Source of the DNA: Geminicoccus sp035556675
GTDB taxonomy: Bacteria > Pseudomonadota > Alphaproteobacteria > Geminicoccales > Geminicoccaceae
DNA: 64,000 bases
Direction: 5' to 3'
Assembly: GCF_035556675.1 (NCBI RefSeq)
Contig: NZ_DATMFZ010000259.1
Coordinates: 29,885 to 93,884, forward strand
Shown: positions 42,265-51,149 of the stretch, one piece after another
Layout: each line of letters starts with the position of its first letter
Numbering within the stretch: position 1 is the first letter of the stretch
Translations under genes and position numbers: made by a program
Notes under the pieces: model-generated
The model's input: only the letters and a program-made list of their open reading frames with translations
The model's database searches: none
Told to the model about the DNA's origin: nothing

Positions 42265-43055
42265 TCCAGGTGGAAGGCATCGAGCTCACCTTCGGTGCGG
42301 GCACGCCACTCGAGACCCGGGCGTTGCGCGGCATCTCGCTGTCGATCGAGGAGGGCCAGTTCGTCACGGTGATCGGCAGCAACGGGGCCGGCAAGAGCAC
42401 GCTGCTGAGCGTGCTCGCCGGCGACGTCGCTCCGGACGAGGGCCGCATCGTCATCGACGGCCGCGACGTCACCCGCCTGCCGGCCCACCGCCGGGCCGAG
42501 CTGGTCGCGCGTGTCTTCCAGGACCCCAAGGCCGGTACCTGCGAGGCGCTGACCATCGAGGAGAACATGGCGCTGGGCATCGCGCGCGGCTCGGTCCGGC
42601 GGCTGAAGCCAGCCCTCGACCCCGGCCGGCGGAGCCGGTTCCGCGACAGCCTGGCCGAGCTGGGCCTGGGCCTGGAGAACCGCCTGTCCGACCCGGTGGG
42701 CCTCCTGTCCGGTGGGCAGCGCCAGGCGGTGAGCCTGCTCATGGCAGCACTGGCACCCATGAAGATCCTGCTCCTGGACGAGCACACCGCCGCCCTCGAT
42801 CCGCGCACCGCCGAACTGGTCCTGAACCTCACCCAGAAGATCATCGACCGGCACGGGCTCACCGCGCTGATGGTCACCCACTCGATGCGCCAGGCCCTGG
42901 ACCATGGCAGCCGGACAATCATGCTCCACGAGGGCAGGGTCGCCTTCGACGTGGCGGGCGAGGCCCGCGCCGGCCTGGACGTGCCCGACCTCCTGGCCCT
43001 GTTCCGCCGCCGCCAGGGCGGCGAGCTCGACGACGACGCCCTTTTGACGGGATGA
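42261..43055 (+). CDS. ABC transporter ATP-binding protein (TrpZ-like)
   Basis: A 264-residue ATPase. Walker A is GSNGAGKST, the Q-loop VFQDPKAGTC, the signature LSGGQRQAV, Walker B ILLLDEHTAALD and the H-loop THS. The unusual His in DEHTAALD, in place of the Pro of DEPT, is typical of this transporter subfamily. Start and stop each overlap a neighbour as ATGA, placing it in a translationally coupled series. Confidence 0.92.
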   Translation: MIQVEGIELTFGAGTPLETRALRGISLSIEEGQFVTVIGSNGAGKSTLLSVLAGDVAPDEGRIVIDGRDVTRLPAHRRAELVARVFQDPKAGTCEALTIEENMALGIARGSVRRLKPALDPGRRSRFRDSLAELGLGLENRLSDPVGLLSGGQRQAVSLLMAALAPMKILLLDEHTAALDPRTAELVLNLTQKIIDRHGLTALMVTHSMRQALDHGSRTIMLHEGRVAFDVAGEARAGLDVPDLLALFRRRQGGELDDDALLTG

Positions 43056-44077
43056 ACGACTTGCTGGACCTGCGCAGCGACAACACCGCCCCGGTGGCAC
43101 CCGAGATCATGGCAGCACTGGCCGAGGCCAATGCCGGCACCGACGCTGCCTATGGCGCCGATTCCTGGTCCGGCCGGCTGAAGGCCGAGCTGGCGCGGGT
43201 GTTCGAGACGGACGACTTCGACCTGGTGATGGCGATCACCGGCACCGGCGCCAACTCCCTGGCCCTGTCGCTGCTCTGCCCATCCTGGGGCGCGATCGTC
43301 TGCCACCCGCTGGCCCATGTGGTGCAGGACGAGTGCAATGCGCCCTTGATGTTCACCGGCGGGGCCAGCTGGCTGACCGTGGGCAACCCCCTTGGCCGCC
43401 TGTCACCGGACGAAGTGGCAAGGCTCCTGGAGTCCTATCATTTCGGCTCGATGCATGCCGCCCAGCCCAAGGTGCTGCTCCTGGCCCAGGCGTCCGAGCG
43501 CGGCCTGGTCTGGTCGGTGGAAGAGATAAAGGCGTTCGCGGCGGTGGCCAGCCGCCACGGGCTGCACCTGATGCTGGACGGCGCGCGCTTCGCCAACGCC
43601 CTGGCCCGCACCGGCGCCAGCCCGGCCGAGCTGTCCTGGCGGGCCGGGGTCGACGCCCTGGTGCTGGGCATGACCAAGAATGGCGGGATGGCAGCCGAGC
43701 TGATCCTCCTGTTCGGCAAGGCGCGCACGAAAGCAGCCCCCTTCCTGCGCAAGCGCAGCGGCCAGGTCATGAGCAAGGGCCGCTATCTGGCCGCCCAGGC
43801 AATCGGCGCCCTGGCAGAGGACAGATGGCTGGAGCGCGCCGCCCATGCCAATGCCATGGCGGAACGCCTGGCCCGGGGTCTCGTCCAGAAGGGCGCCGAG
43901 CTGGTCTTCCCGGTGGAGGCCAACCTGATCTTCGCGGCCCTGCCCCAGGGTCTCCAGGCGAAGATGGCAGAGCATGCCCGGTTCTTCCCCGGCTACGAGC
44001 AGGGCAGCAGCCGGCTGGTGACCTCCTGGGCGACCCGCCCGGAGGAAATCGACCAGCTCCTCCAGTCGGTCGCATGA
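43052..44077 (+). CDS. ltaE: Low-specificity L-threonine aldolase-like PLP lyase
   Basis: A 341-residue fold-type I PLP enzyme that should cleave L-threonine or L-allo-threonine to glycine and acetaldehyde. LRSDNTAPVAPEIMAAL opens the protein, AYGADSWSGRLKAELARVF follows, and the PLP lysine is Lys209 in LVLGMTKNGGMAAE. These are threonine aldolase signatures; other beta-eliminating lyases of the same family are possible. Translation is coupled at both ends, to the ABC ATPase before it and folE after it. Confidence 0.88.
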   Translation: MNDLLDLRSDNTAPVAPEIMAALAEANAGTDAAYGADSWSGRLKAELARVFETDDFDLVMAITGTGANSLALSLLCPSWGAIVCHPLAHVVQDECNAPLMFTGGASWLTVGNPLGRLSPDEVARLLESYHFGSMHAAQPKVLLLAQASERGLVWSVEEIKAFAAVASRHGLHLMLDGARFANALARTGASPAELSWRAGVDALVLGMTKNGGMAAELILLFGKARTKAAPFLRKRSGQVMSKGRYLAAQAIGALAEDRWLERAAHANAMAERLARGLVQKGAELVFPVEANLIFAALPQGLQAKMAEHARFFPGYEQGSSRLVTSWATRPEEIDQLLQSVA

Positions 44078-44652
44078 GCGAGCGGCGCCCCAGCCGCCGC
44101 CAAGCCGAGCAGGCGGTCGCGACCCTGCTGCGCTGGATCGGCGAGGATCCGACAAGGCCCGGACTGGGCGCCACGCCCGGCCTGGTGGCCAGCGCCTGGC
44201 TGGAGCACGGCCGGGGCTACCGCACCACACCGGAAGCGGCGTTGGGCGAGATCCTGGAAGGTGCCGAGCCGCCCGACGGCATGGTCCTGCTGCGCGACAT
44301 CCGCTTCGAGAGCCATTGCGAGCATCACCTGGCACCCTTCGTCGGCCTGGCCCATGTGGCCTACCTGCCGGACCGGCGGGTCGCCGGGATCGGCGGCATC
44401 GCCCGGCTGGTCGACTGCTTCGCCAAGCGGCTGCAGATCCAGGAGCGGCTGACCGACCAGATCGCCCGGAGCCTGGACGAGCTGCTTCAGCCAAAGGGCG
44501 TCGCGGTGCTGATCGAGGCGACCCACCATTGCCTGACCACCCGGGGCGCGCACAAGCCGGGCACCCGGTTCGTCACCACCCGCCTGCTGGGCAGCTTTCA
44601 TGAGGATCCCGAGCTGCGCCAGGATTTCTATAGGCTTGCCGGACACCACTAA
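44074..44652 (+). CDS. folE: GTP cyclohydrolase I
   Basis: A 192-residue enzyme making dihydroneopterin triphosphate from GTP, the entry to folate and pterin synthesis. Zinc ligands are Cys82 and His85 (SHCEHHLAPF) and Cys153 (HHCLTTRG), with the same 71-residue spacing as in E. coli FolE. RGAHKPGTRFVTTRLLG is the C-terminal signature with a slightly altered lead-in. The ATG overlaps the aldolase stop; the frame upstream of it is only the shadow of that gene. It is the last GC-rich gene before the AT-rich island. Confidence 0.93.
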   Translation: MSERRPSRRQAEQAVATLLRWIGEDPTRPGLGATPGLVASAWLEHGRGYRTTPEAALGEILEGAEPPDGMVLLRDIRFESHCEHHLAPFVGLAHVAYLPDRRVAGIGGIARLVDCFAKRLQIQERLTDQIARSLDELLQPKGVAVLIEATHHCLTTRGAHKPGTRFVTTRLLGSFHEDPELRQDFYRLAGHH

Positions 44653-46175
44653 GATGAAATATCTGCGGAATGCGAGGATAGCGCTTCGACATTTCTGTGA
44701 CTAATTAGGCAATCCATGAGAGCTAATAACATGCATCTATACGGCAAGTTCAAGATGCACAAAAATCCAAATATAATGAAGGAATTCTTCATATCAGAAA
44801 ATGAAGATAAAATAAGTAGATGGAAAGGAATTACCCAGGAAGATTCGCACTCATACAAAGAAGATGAGAATGATATTCAGGCAGACGTATTTGCGAACAT
44901 TCAAATTGAGTTAGAACGATCACTTAGAGTTTTTGAGAATACTATACCATATTTGACATCAAGACTTCCGTTGTTATTAAATTACTTAGATGACAGGCAG
45001 ATTCGCGGGTACTTCGTCAAGCATGGTGACGTGATCTCAAATGACGAATACGAAGTCTACAAAATAAGCATTAGCCATATAAATCAAATATCGAAGCTGA
45101 TTAGCAACAGCGCCTCTCTTCACAAGGGCATAAGCCAGCTGCCCACAATGTTCTTTATGGGCTTAGTAAGCGCTTATGATGCGTTTCTTGCACAGTTTAT
45201 TCGCGCAATATTTATTGTTCGGCCTGAATTGCTATCCGCTTCTGAACAAACCTTTACATTCAAAGATTTAATGGAAATTGACTCAATTGATGCTGCTCGC
45301 GATCGCATGATTGAACGACAGGTTGAGAATGTTTTAAGATCAAGTCATGCCGATCAAATTAAATGGCTTGAAAACAAGCTTAACATGACTTTAACAAGGG
45401 ATCTCGAAATCTGGTCTAATTTTGTTGAGTTGTTTGAAAGAAGAAACTTAATCGCTCACACAGGCGGCGTTGTTTCTTCGCAATATATTGCAACATGCAA
45501 AAATCACAAAGTCAAGATAAATAACCTAAAAATTGGGGATAAAATTCGCATAAACAGAGCATATTACAAGAATAGCGTCAAGACAATACTTGAATTTGGC
45601 ATTAAATTAGTCCAGGTGATATGGCGTAAGCTTTATCCGGATAATATTGAATTGGCCGATCAAGAATTGAACAGATTTTGCTATGATTTAATAATAAAGG
45701 AAGATTACGATCTTGCCTCAAGGCTACTTAGTTTTCGTCTAAATACATTAAAGAAAGCTGGAAAAGAAGCGGATCGCAAGAGGATGGTGGTAAACCTTGC
45801 CAATGCAAGAAAGCTTTCTGGTCACTGGGATGAAGCAATTGAAATACTCGCCAAAGAAGACTGGAGCGCGGCAACCCTCGATTTTTCTGTGTGCATTGCA
45901 GCAATAAAGAGAGAGCACGATCAAGTCATAGACAATATGCAGAAGGTTGTTGATATGGAATATATGGACGCAACCAGTTTCCGTGGTTGGCCAGTTTTTA
46001 ATGAAATTAGGTCCGACAGCAGATTTTCCGAGAAGTTTGAACAAATATTTGGCGAACCATTGCTGATTGATGTAGAAGAATCCAACTTTCCAGACTAGGA
46101 TGGATGGCAAATAATAGCTGGACTAAACTTGAATTTTTGATTTTTACTAACAAATCTACTTGCTCTTATCACAGT
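44653..46175. mobile_element. AT-rich genomic island carrying one orphan gene
   Basis: Base composition drops abruptly from the GC-rich background to about 35-40% GC (hand count of sample lines) just after the folE stop and returns near 46175. Codon use inside is equally AT-rich, so the DNA is almost certainly a recent acquisition. I found no integrase, transposase, tRNA edge, or flanking direct repeat, so the mode of entry is unknown. Boundaries are approximate. Confidence 0.75.
44716..46098 (+). CDS. Orphan protein with HEPN-like motif and TPR-like C-terminus (island gene)
   Basis: A 460-residue protein I do not recognise. The middle is helical and contains FVELFERRNLIAHTGGVVSS; RNLIAH (Arg243-x4-His248) fits the Rx4-6H active-site motif of HEPN ribonucleases, and a long helix pair (about 140-170) precedes it. 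The last 140 residues look like TPR-type helical repeats (DLASRLLSFRLNTLKKAGK, LSGHWDEAIEILAK) ending in WPVFNEIRSDSRFSEKFEQ. No membrane helices or signal peptide are seen. The start is uncertain: ATG 44716 is the first, with later in-frame ATGs at 44731, 44755 and 44776, none with a clear ribosome site. Single-gene, AT-rich and foreign, it resembles solitary phage-defence genes, but that role is inference. Confidence 0.8.
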   Translation: MRANNMHLYGKFKMHKNPNIMKEFFISENEDKISRWKGITQEDSHSYKEDENDIQADVFANIQIELERSLRVFENTIPYLTSRLPLLLNYLDDRQIRGYFVKHGDVISNDEYEVYKISISHINQISKLISNSASLHKGISQLPTMFFMGLVSAYDAFLAQFIRAIFIVRPELLSASEQTFTFKDLMEIDSIDAARDRMIERQVENVLRSSHADQIKWLENKLNMTLTRDLEIWSNFVELFERRNLIAHTGGVVSSQYIATCKNHKVKINNLKIGDKIRINRAYYKNSVKTILEFGIKLVQVIWRKLYPDNIELADQELNRFCYDLIIKEDYDLASRLLSFRLNTLKKAGKEADRKRMVVNLANARKLSGHWDEAIEILAKEDWSAATLDFSVCIAAIKREHDQVIDNMQKVVDMEYMDATSFRGWPVFNEIRSDSRFSEKFEQIFGEPLLIDVEESNFPD

Positions 46176-46340
46176 ACCCATGTCGACCCGAACCTGCGTC
46201 ACGAGTTTCTCGCCCTCGTCGGTCATGCCTAGGGTTGACGCCGGCCGGCTGCGGCATCGCCGACCTGAACAGTGGTCGCTTTCGCGGCCGTTTGGTCCAT
46301 CTTCGTCATCGGCACGCTTCACCACGACGGGAGCCGGACG

Positions 46341-47366
46341 ATGGCGAACATGATGAAGGCCGCGGTGTGCAAAGAATTCGGCAAGCCCCTGGTGATCGAG
46401 GAGGTGCCGGTGCCCGAGCCCGGCCCGGGCCAGATCCTGGTCCGGATCGTCGCCACCGGTGTCTGCCATACCGACCTGCATGCCGTGAACGGCGACTGGC
46501 CGGTCAAGCCGAGCCCGCCATTCATCCCGGGTCACGAAGGTGTGGGCACGGTCGTCGCGCTCGGTGCCGGCGTGGCGCGCGTCAAGGAGGGCGACCGGGT
46601 CGGGATCCCGTGGCTGCACACGGCCGACGGCTACTGCGAATACTGCCGCACCGGCTGGGAGACGCTCTGCCCGCGCCAGCAGAACACCGGCTACTCGGTC
46701 AACGGCACGTTCGCCGAATACGCTCTGGCCGACCCGACCTTCGTCGGCCGCCTGCCGGACCAGCTGGACTGGGGGCCGGCCGCCCCCACCCTGTGCGCCG
46801 GGGTGACGGTCTACAAGGGTCTGAAGGAGACCGAGGTGAAGCCCGGCGAATGGGTGATGATCTCGGGCATCGGCGGCCTCGGCCACATGGCGGTCCAGTA
46901 CGCGAAGGCCATGGGCATGCATGTCGTGGCGATCGACATCCATGACGACAAGCTGGCGCTCGCTACCAGGCTCGGCGCCGACCTGGCGGTCAATGCGCGC
47001 ACCACCGACGCGGCGGCCGAGATCCAGAAGCAGGTCGGCGGCACCCATGGCGCACTGATCACCGCGGTGTCGCCGCCCGCCTTCGAGCAGGCATTCGGCG
47101 TGCTCCGCTCGCACGGCACCATGGCCCTGGTCGGGTTGCCACCGGGCAAGTTCGCCATGCCGATCTTCGACACCGTGCTCAAGCGCATCACCGTGCGCGG
47201 CTCGATCGTCGGCACCCGCCAAGACCTGGAGGAGGCGCTGGAGTTCGCCGGCGAGGGCAAGGTCAAGGCCCACTTCGCCTGGGACGAGCTCAGCAACATC
47301 AACGACATCTTCCACCGCATGGCGGAAGGCAGGATCGACGGACGGATCGTGCTCCGTCTCCAGTAG
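46341..47366 (+). CDS. adhP: Zinc-dependent alcohol dehydrogenase, AdhP type
   Basis: A 341-residue medium-chain dehydrogenase. The catalytic zinc ligands are Cys42 (TGVCHTDLHA), His65 with Glu66 (GHEGVG) and Cys152. NAD binding is shown by SGIGGLGHMAVQ. The structural zinc loop has the right spacing, but the first of its four cysteines is Asp96 (TADGYCEYCRTGWETLC; others Cys99, Cys102, Cys110). ATG 46341 with GGGAG about ten bases upstream gives the usual AdhP start; a longer frame to 46272 is unsupported. Ethanol or similar primary alcohols are the expected substrates. Confidence 0.92.
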   Translation: MANMMKAAVCKEFGKPLVIEEVPVPEPGPGQILVRIVATGVCHTDLHAVNGDWPVKPSPPFIPGHEGVGTVVALGAGVARVKEGDRVGIPWLHTADGYCEYCRTGWETLCPRQQNTGYSVNGTFAEYALADPTFVGRLPDQLDWGPAAPTLCAGVTVYKGLKETEVKPGEWVMISGIGGLGHMAVQYAKAMGMHVVAIDIHDDKLALATRLGADLAVNARTTDAAAEIQKQVGGTHGALITAVSPPAFEQAFGVLRSHGTMALVGLPPGKFAMPIFDTVLKRITVRGSIVGTRQDLEEALEFAGEGKVKAHFAWDELSNINDIFHRMAEGRIDGRIVLRLQ

Positions 47367-47438
47367 GCAGGGCGCCCTCCGCTCGGCGGCCGGCCGGTCG
47401 GAGGGCGCAGGATCATCGCCGGCCCGGCGCCTGCCCCG

Positions 47439-48935
47439 ATGTACCACCACCGCATCCGCCGCCCGTCGCTCATGGACAGGGTATGCTCCGCCGAACAGGC
47501 GGCACGGCTTGTCCAGGACGGCATGACCATTGGAATGAGCGGCTTCACCCGGGCTGGCGAGGCCAAGGCGGTGCCGCTGGCCATGGCCGAGCGCGCGGCC
47601 CACGATCCGTTCCAGATCACGCTGATGACCGGCGCCTCGCTCGGCAACGACATCGACCGCCGGCTCACCGAGGCCGGCGTGATCGCCCGCCGTCTGCCCT
47701 TCCAGGTCGATCCGGTGCTGCGCCACGCGATCAACCGCGGCGAGGTGCTGTTCATCGATCAGCATTTGTCGGAAACGGTCGAACTCCTGCGCTCGCAGCA
47801 GATGGGGCCGATCGACTATGCGATCGTCGAGGCGACGGCGATCCTGGAGGATGGCGGGATCATACCCACCACCTCGGTTGGCAACTCCGCGACCTTCGCC
47901 ATCCTGGCCGAAAAGGTGATCGTCGAGATCAACCTGAGCCAGCCGCTCGAGCTGGAGGGGCTGCACGACATCTACATCCCGACCAGGCGGCCCTACCGCG
48001 AGCCGATCCCGGTGCAGACCTGCGAGAGCCGCCCCGGCCTACCCTATATCCCGATCGAGCCCACCAAGATCGCGGCCATCGTGCTCACCGAGCAGGGCGA
48101 CAGCCCGGCGCGCGCCGAGCCGCCGGACGCGGCCACCCGGGCGATCGCCGGCCACCTGATCGAGTTCCTGATGCACGAGGTCCATCTGGGCCGGCTCGGC
48201 ATGACCCTGGCCCCGCTCCAGGCCGGGATCGGCGTGATCGCCAACTCCGTCCTGGCGGGGCTGGCCGGCAGCCCGTTCCGCGACCTGCGGATGTACAGTG
48301 AGGTCCTGCAGGACAGCACGCTCGACCTGTTCGACGCGGAAAAGCTGGTCTTCGCGTCCGGCTCGTCGATCACCCTGAGCCGCCCGGTGGCCGAACGCTT
48401 CTATGCCGACCTGCCCCGCTACAAGCAGCGCATGGTCCTGCGCCCGCAGGAGATCAGCAATCACCCCGAGGTGATCCGCCGCCTCGGCATCATCGGCATT
48501 AACACCGCGCTGGAGTGCGACATCTACGGCAACGTCAACTCCACCCATGTCGACGGCACGATAATGATGAACGGCATCGGCGGCTCCGGCGACTTCGCCC
48601 GCAACGCCTACATGTCGATCTTCGTCGCCCGCTCGACCACCAAGAACGGCGCCATCTCCACGGTCGTGCCGATGGTCACCCATGTCGACCATCCCGAGCA
48701 CGACGTCGACGTCCTGGTGACCGAGCACGGGCTGGCCGACCTGCGCGGCCTGGCCCCGCGCGAGCGGGCACCGCTGATCATCGCCAACTGCATGGACCCG
48801 GCCTACCGGCCGCAGGCCAGCGACTATGTCGAGCGGGCGCAGCGCCTGGGCGGCCACACCCCGCATCTGCTGAACGAGACGTTCGCCTGGCATCTTCGTC
48901 GGCAGCGGACCGGCAGCATGCTGGACACCGGCTGA
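47439..48935 (+). CDS. Acetyl-CoA hydrolase/CoA-transferase family (probable succinyl-CoA:acetate CoA-transferase)
   Basis: A 498-residue class I CoA-transferase. The catalytic glutamate is Glu288 in RMYSEVLQD, and the oxyanion/CoA-binding loops GMSGFTRAGEAKAVP and NGIGGSGDFARNA follow the AarC/Cat1 subfamily. It would move CoA between succinyl-CoA and acetate or release acetate from acetyl-CoA. It follows the alcohol dehydrogenase by 72 bases on the same strand, compatible with joint handling of two-carbon compounds. Propionate CoA-transfer is an alternative. Confidence 0.9.
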   Translation: MYHHRIRRPSLMDRVCSAEQAARLVQDGMTIGMSGFTRAGEAKAVPLAMAERAAHDPFQITLMTGASLGNDIDRRLTEAGVIARRLPFQVDPVLRHAINRGEVLFIDQHLSETVELLRSQQMGPIDYAIVEATAILEDGGIIPTTSVGNSATFAILAEKVIVEINLSQPLELEGLHDIYIPTRRPYREPIPVQTCESRPGLPYIPIEPTKIAAIVLTEQGDSPARAEPPDAATRAIAGHLIEFLMHEVHLGRLGMTLAPLQAGIGVIANSVLAGLAGSPFRDLRMYSEVLQDSTLDLFDAEKLVFASGSSITLSRPVAERFYADLPRYKQRMVLRPQEISNHPEVIRRLGIIGINTALECDIYGNVNSTHVDGTIMMNGIGGSGDFARNAYMSIFVARSTTKNGAISTVVPMVTHVDHPEHDVDVLVTEHGLADLRGLAPRERAPLIIANCMDPAYRPQASDYVERAQRLGGHTPHLLNETFAWHLRRQRTGSMLDTG

Positions 48936-48960
48936 GCCGGCCTGCTTCGGTGCGCCCGCC

Positions 48961-49755
48961 TCAGCGCGCCTGCCGCACGAAGGTCATGTCGACCCCGTCG
49001 CCGGTCAGCCGCAGCTCGTCACCGGTGATGGCATAGTGGTCGACCTCTGCCAGGCCATTCAGGAACGCCTGCTCGGTGGGCACCCCTTCCGGCGTGCAGG
49101 CCATCTTGGTGCTCACGATCTGGCCGATGCTCACATCGCCCTCGTCGCCGACCGGCAGGAAGCCGCCGGAGATCCGGTTGCAGCCGCCCTGCCCGTAGAA
49201 CCGGCCCTCGGCCGGCTCGAAGGTGAGGTCCGGCACCTGCCGGCCCGCGGCCGGCAAGGCCGCTTGGCCGTTCAGCGCGGTCAGGGTCCAGACTGTGCCG
49301 GCCAAGCGAAGCGCCCCGCTCGCGGCCGATCCTGCCACTGCACCTGCCGCCGCCGCTCCGGTCGTGCTGGCCGGATGCAGCATGAGGTCGACCGTTGCGC
49401 CGTTGCCCTGGGTCAGCACCGGATAGCTTTCGTTCGTCGTGAGCAGCAGTTCGTCGCCGACCGTGACGGTCGCGCGCACCGCATAGCGCCCGGACTGGTC
49501 GATCTTGGCCGGATCGTAGGGCAGGCTGAAGCTGATCGGCAGCCGGCTGACCGAATCGATCTCCTGGACACCCACCACCCCGGACAGGGAATCCGCACGA
49601 GCCACGTCCTCCAGATAAACGTCGAACACCGCGCCCGGCGGCAGGGCCGCGGTCCCGTGCGACCGCGCAGTCCCGTCGATCGTCGGCAGGTCAGGCATCG
49701 CCATGCAGCCACCCAGTCCCGTCGTCGCCAGCAGCATCACGATTCCGACGCGCAT
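48961..49755 (-). CDS. Lipoprotein with YbaY and META domains
   Basis: A 264-residue outer-membrane or periplasmic lipoprotein. ATG 49755 (with GGGAG eight bases upstream) places the signal peptide MRVGIVMLLATTGLGGC at the very start, with the lipobox LGGC at Cys17. Residues about 30-130 (GTAALPPGAVFDVYLEDVAR) are YbaY-like, and the C-terminal 110 residues (LAGTVWTLTALNGQ, FYGQGGCNRISGGF) are a META/HslJ-type domain. The frame extends upstream to 49827 without support. META proteins are linked to envelope stress; the role here is unknown. Confidence 0.88.
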   Translation of the reverse strand: MRVGIVMLLATTGLGGCMAMPDLPTIDGTARSHGTAALPPGAVFDVYLEDVARADSLSGVVGVQEIDSVSRLPISFSLPYDPAKIDQSGRYAVRATVTVGDELLLTTNESYPVLTQGNGATVDLMLHPASTTGAAAAGAVAGSAASGALRLAGTVWTLTALNGQAALPAAGRQVPDLTFEPAEGRFYGQGGCNRISGGFLPVGDEGDVSIGQIVSTKMACTPEGVPTEQAFLNGLAEVDHYAITGDELRLTGDGVDMTFVRQAR

Positions 49756-49823
49756 CCACTCACTCCCGACCGCCGAGTTCATCCCCATCTTGGGCAGCAT
49801 CGCTCGGCTTGGAAACAGCGCGA

Positions 49824-50975
49824 TCATCCGTAGACTGCGTCACGCAGCGCCGTGGGAAACGCGCCATGCACTCCGGCGAAGGCGGTGTTGGTGAGGGCGA
49901 CGACGCTGAGCGCCCGTGCCGGGTCGACGAACCAGCTATGACCATAGGCGCCGCCCCAGTGCAGGGTGCCCGGGCTTTGCGGCGATCCGGCCGCCACCGG
50001 GTCGGCCAGTACCGCCCAGCCCAGGCCGAAGCCCCAGCCCGGCCGGCTGGCCCGGACCGGCGCGTCGACCTGCACCGCCTGCATGGTCCGCAGCGTGGTC
50101 TCGCGCAGGATCGGGGCGCCGTCGCCGCGGACCGTCTCCAGAAAGCGCAGGAAGTCGCCGGCCGTGCCGATCATGCCGCCGCCGCCGGACGGGAAGGAGG
50201 CCGGATCGAGATGCCGGTCGGGCGTGAAGCGCACGACCCCTTCCTCGCTGCGCACCGGGGTCTCGCCCACCATCCGGACCGGTGCCGGCATGCCGTCGGC
50301 ATAGGCGGCGGCGAGACGCTCCGGATCGGTGACGGCAAATGCGGTGTCGGTCATGGCGAGCGGCTCGGTCACCAGCGCGGCCACGATCTCGGGCAGATCC
50401 CGGCCGGTCGCCTTCTCCAGGACCCGCCCGACCACGTCGATGCCGAGCGAGTAGCGCCAGCCCTGTCCGGGCGGGAAGTAGAGCGGGCAGCCGGCCAGCC
50501 GACGCAGGTTCTCATCCAGGTCGAGGCCCGGCTGATCCAGCCCGTCCGACACCCCGGCCTGGTGGTAGGGGCCGTCCTCCGGATCGAGGAACCGGTAGCC
50601 CAGGCCGGACGTGTGGGTGAGGAGCTGGCGCAGCGTGATGACCGGCCGGGTCCCGTCGGGCAGCGCCGGCCGGAAGTCCGGCAGCCATTCGGTCACCGCC
50701 TGGTCCAGCCCGAGCCGGCCCTCCTCCACCAGACGCAGCATCGCCGCGGTGACGATCGGCTTGGTCAGCGAGGCCAGCCGGAAGATCGTGTCCTCCCGCA
50801 TCGGCAGGCCGGCTTCCCGATCGGCCATGCCGGCGGCCCGGGTGAACGCCAGCGTCCCCTCGCACGCCACCAGCACGACCGCTCCGACCAGGCGGTGCTC
50901 GGCGATCGCCTGCTCGATCACCCTGTCCAGGCGGGTGGCGAGTCCCGGATCCGGACGGATGGCAAGTTGGTGCAT
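49824..50975 (-). CDS. Serine hydrolase (class C beta-lactamase/esterase fold)
   Basis: A 383-residue penicillin-binding-fold hydrolase. The nucleophile motif SxxK is SLTK (69-72), the second motif YSL starts at Tyr175, and the third-motif region is HWGGAYGHSWF near residue 345, with HWGG in place of KTG, which is typical of EstB-like esterases rather than true beta-lactamases. No signal peptide is visible, so it is probably cytoplasmic. Function in vivo is not clear. It precedes the META lipoprotein on the same strand by 68 bases. Confidence 0.88.
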   Translation of the reverse strand: MHQLAIRPDPGLATRLDRVIEQAIAEHRLVGAVVLVACEGTLAFTRAAGMADREAGLPMREDTIFRLASLTKPIVTAAMLRLVEEGRLGLDQAVTEWLPDFRPALPDGTRPVITLRQLLTHTSGLGYRFLDPEDGPYHQAGVSDGLDQPGLDLDENLRRLAGCPLYFPPGQGWRYSLGIDVVGRVLEKATGRDLPEIVAALVTEPLAMTDTAFAVTDPERLAAAYADGMPAPVRMVGETPVRSEEGVVRFTPDRHLDPASFPSGGGGMIGTAGDFLRFLETVRGDGAPILRETTLRTMQAVQVDAPVRASRPGWGFGLGWAVLADPVAAGSPQSPGTLHWGGAYGHSWFVDPARALSVVALTNTAFAGVHGAFPTALRDAVYG

Positions 50976-51149
50976 CGGCTGGTGCTCCGTCGATCGTGAT
51001 CGACTACCGGGATAGCCTGTCGGCTACGGCCTTCCCAGCCGAACCGGCACTGCGCGTCCCTCCAAGGGTTGCCCGAACCGGCGGGAACGGCCTATTCCCG
51101 CAGCCGTCGGCATTTGGCCGAGCAACGCCTGGTCGGATCTTCAGCACCC

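Noticed and set aside
44653..46340. Integrase, transposase or attachment repeats flanking the AT-rich island
   Set aside because: Searched by eye on both sides; no tRNA, no transposase-like frame and no direct repeat was found.
46226..47966. A long minus-strand frame antisense to adhP and the CoA-transferase
   Set aside because: His/Gln/Arg-rich shadow; only the short end at the island boundary was kept as a weak finding.
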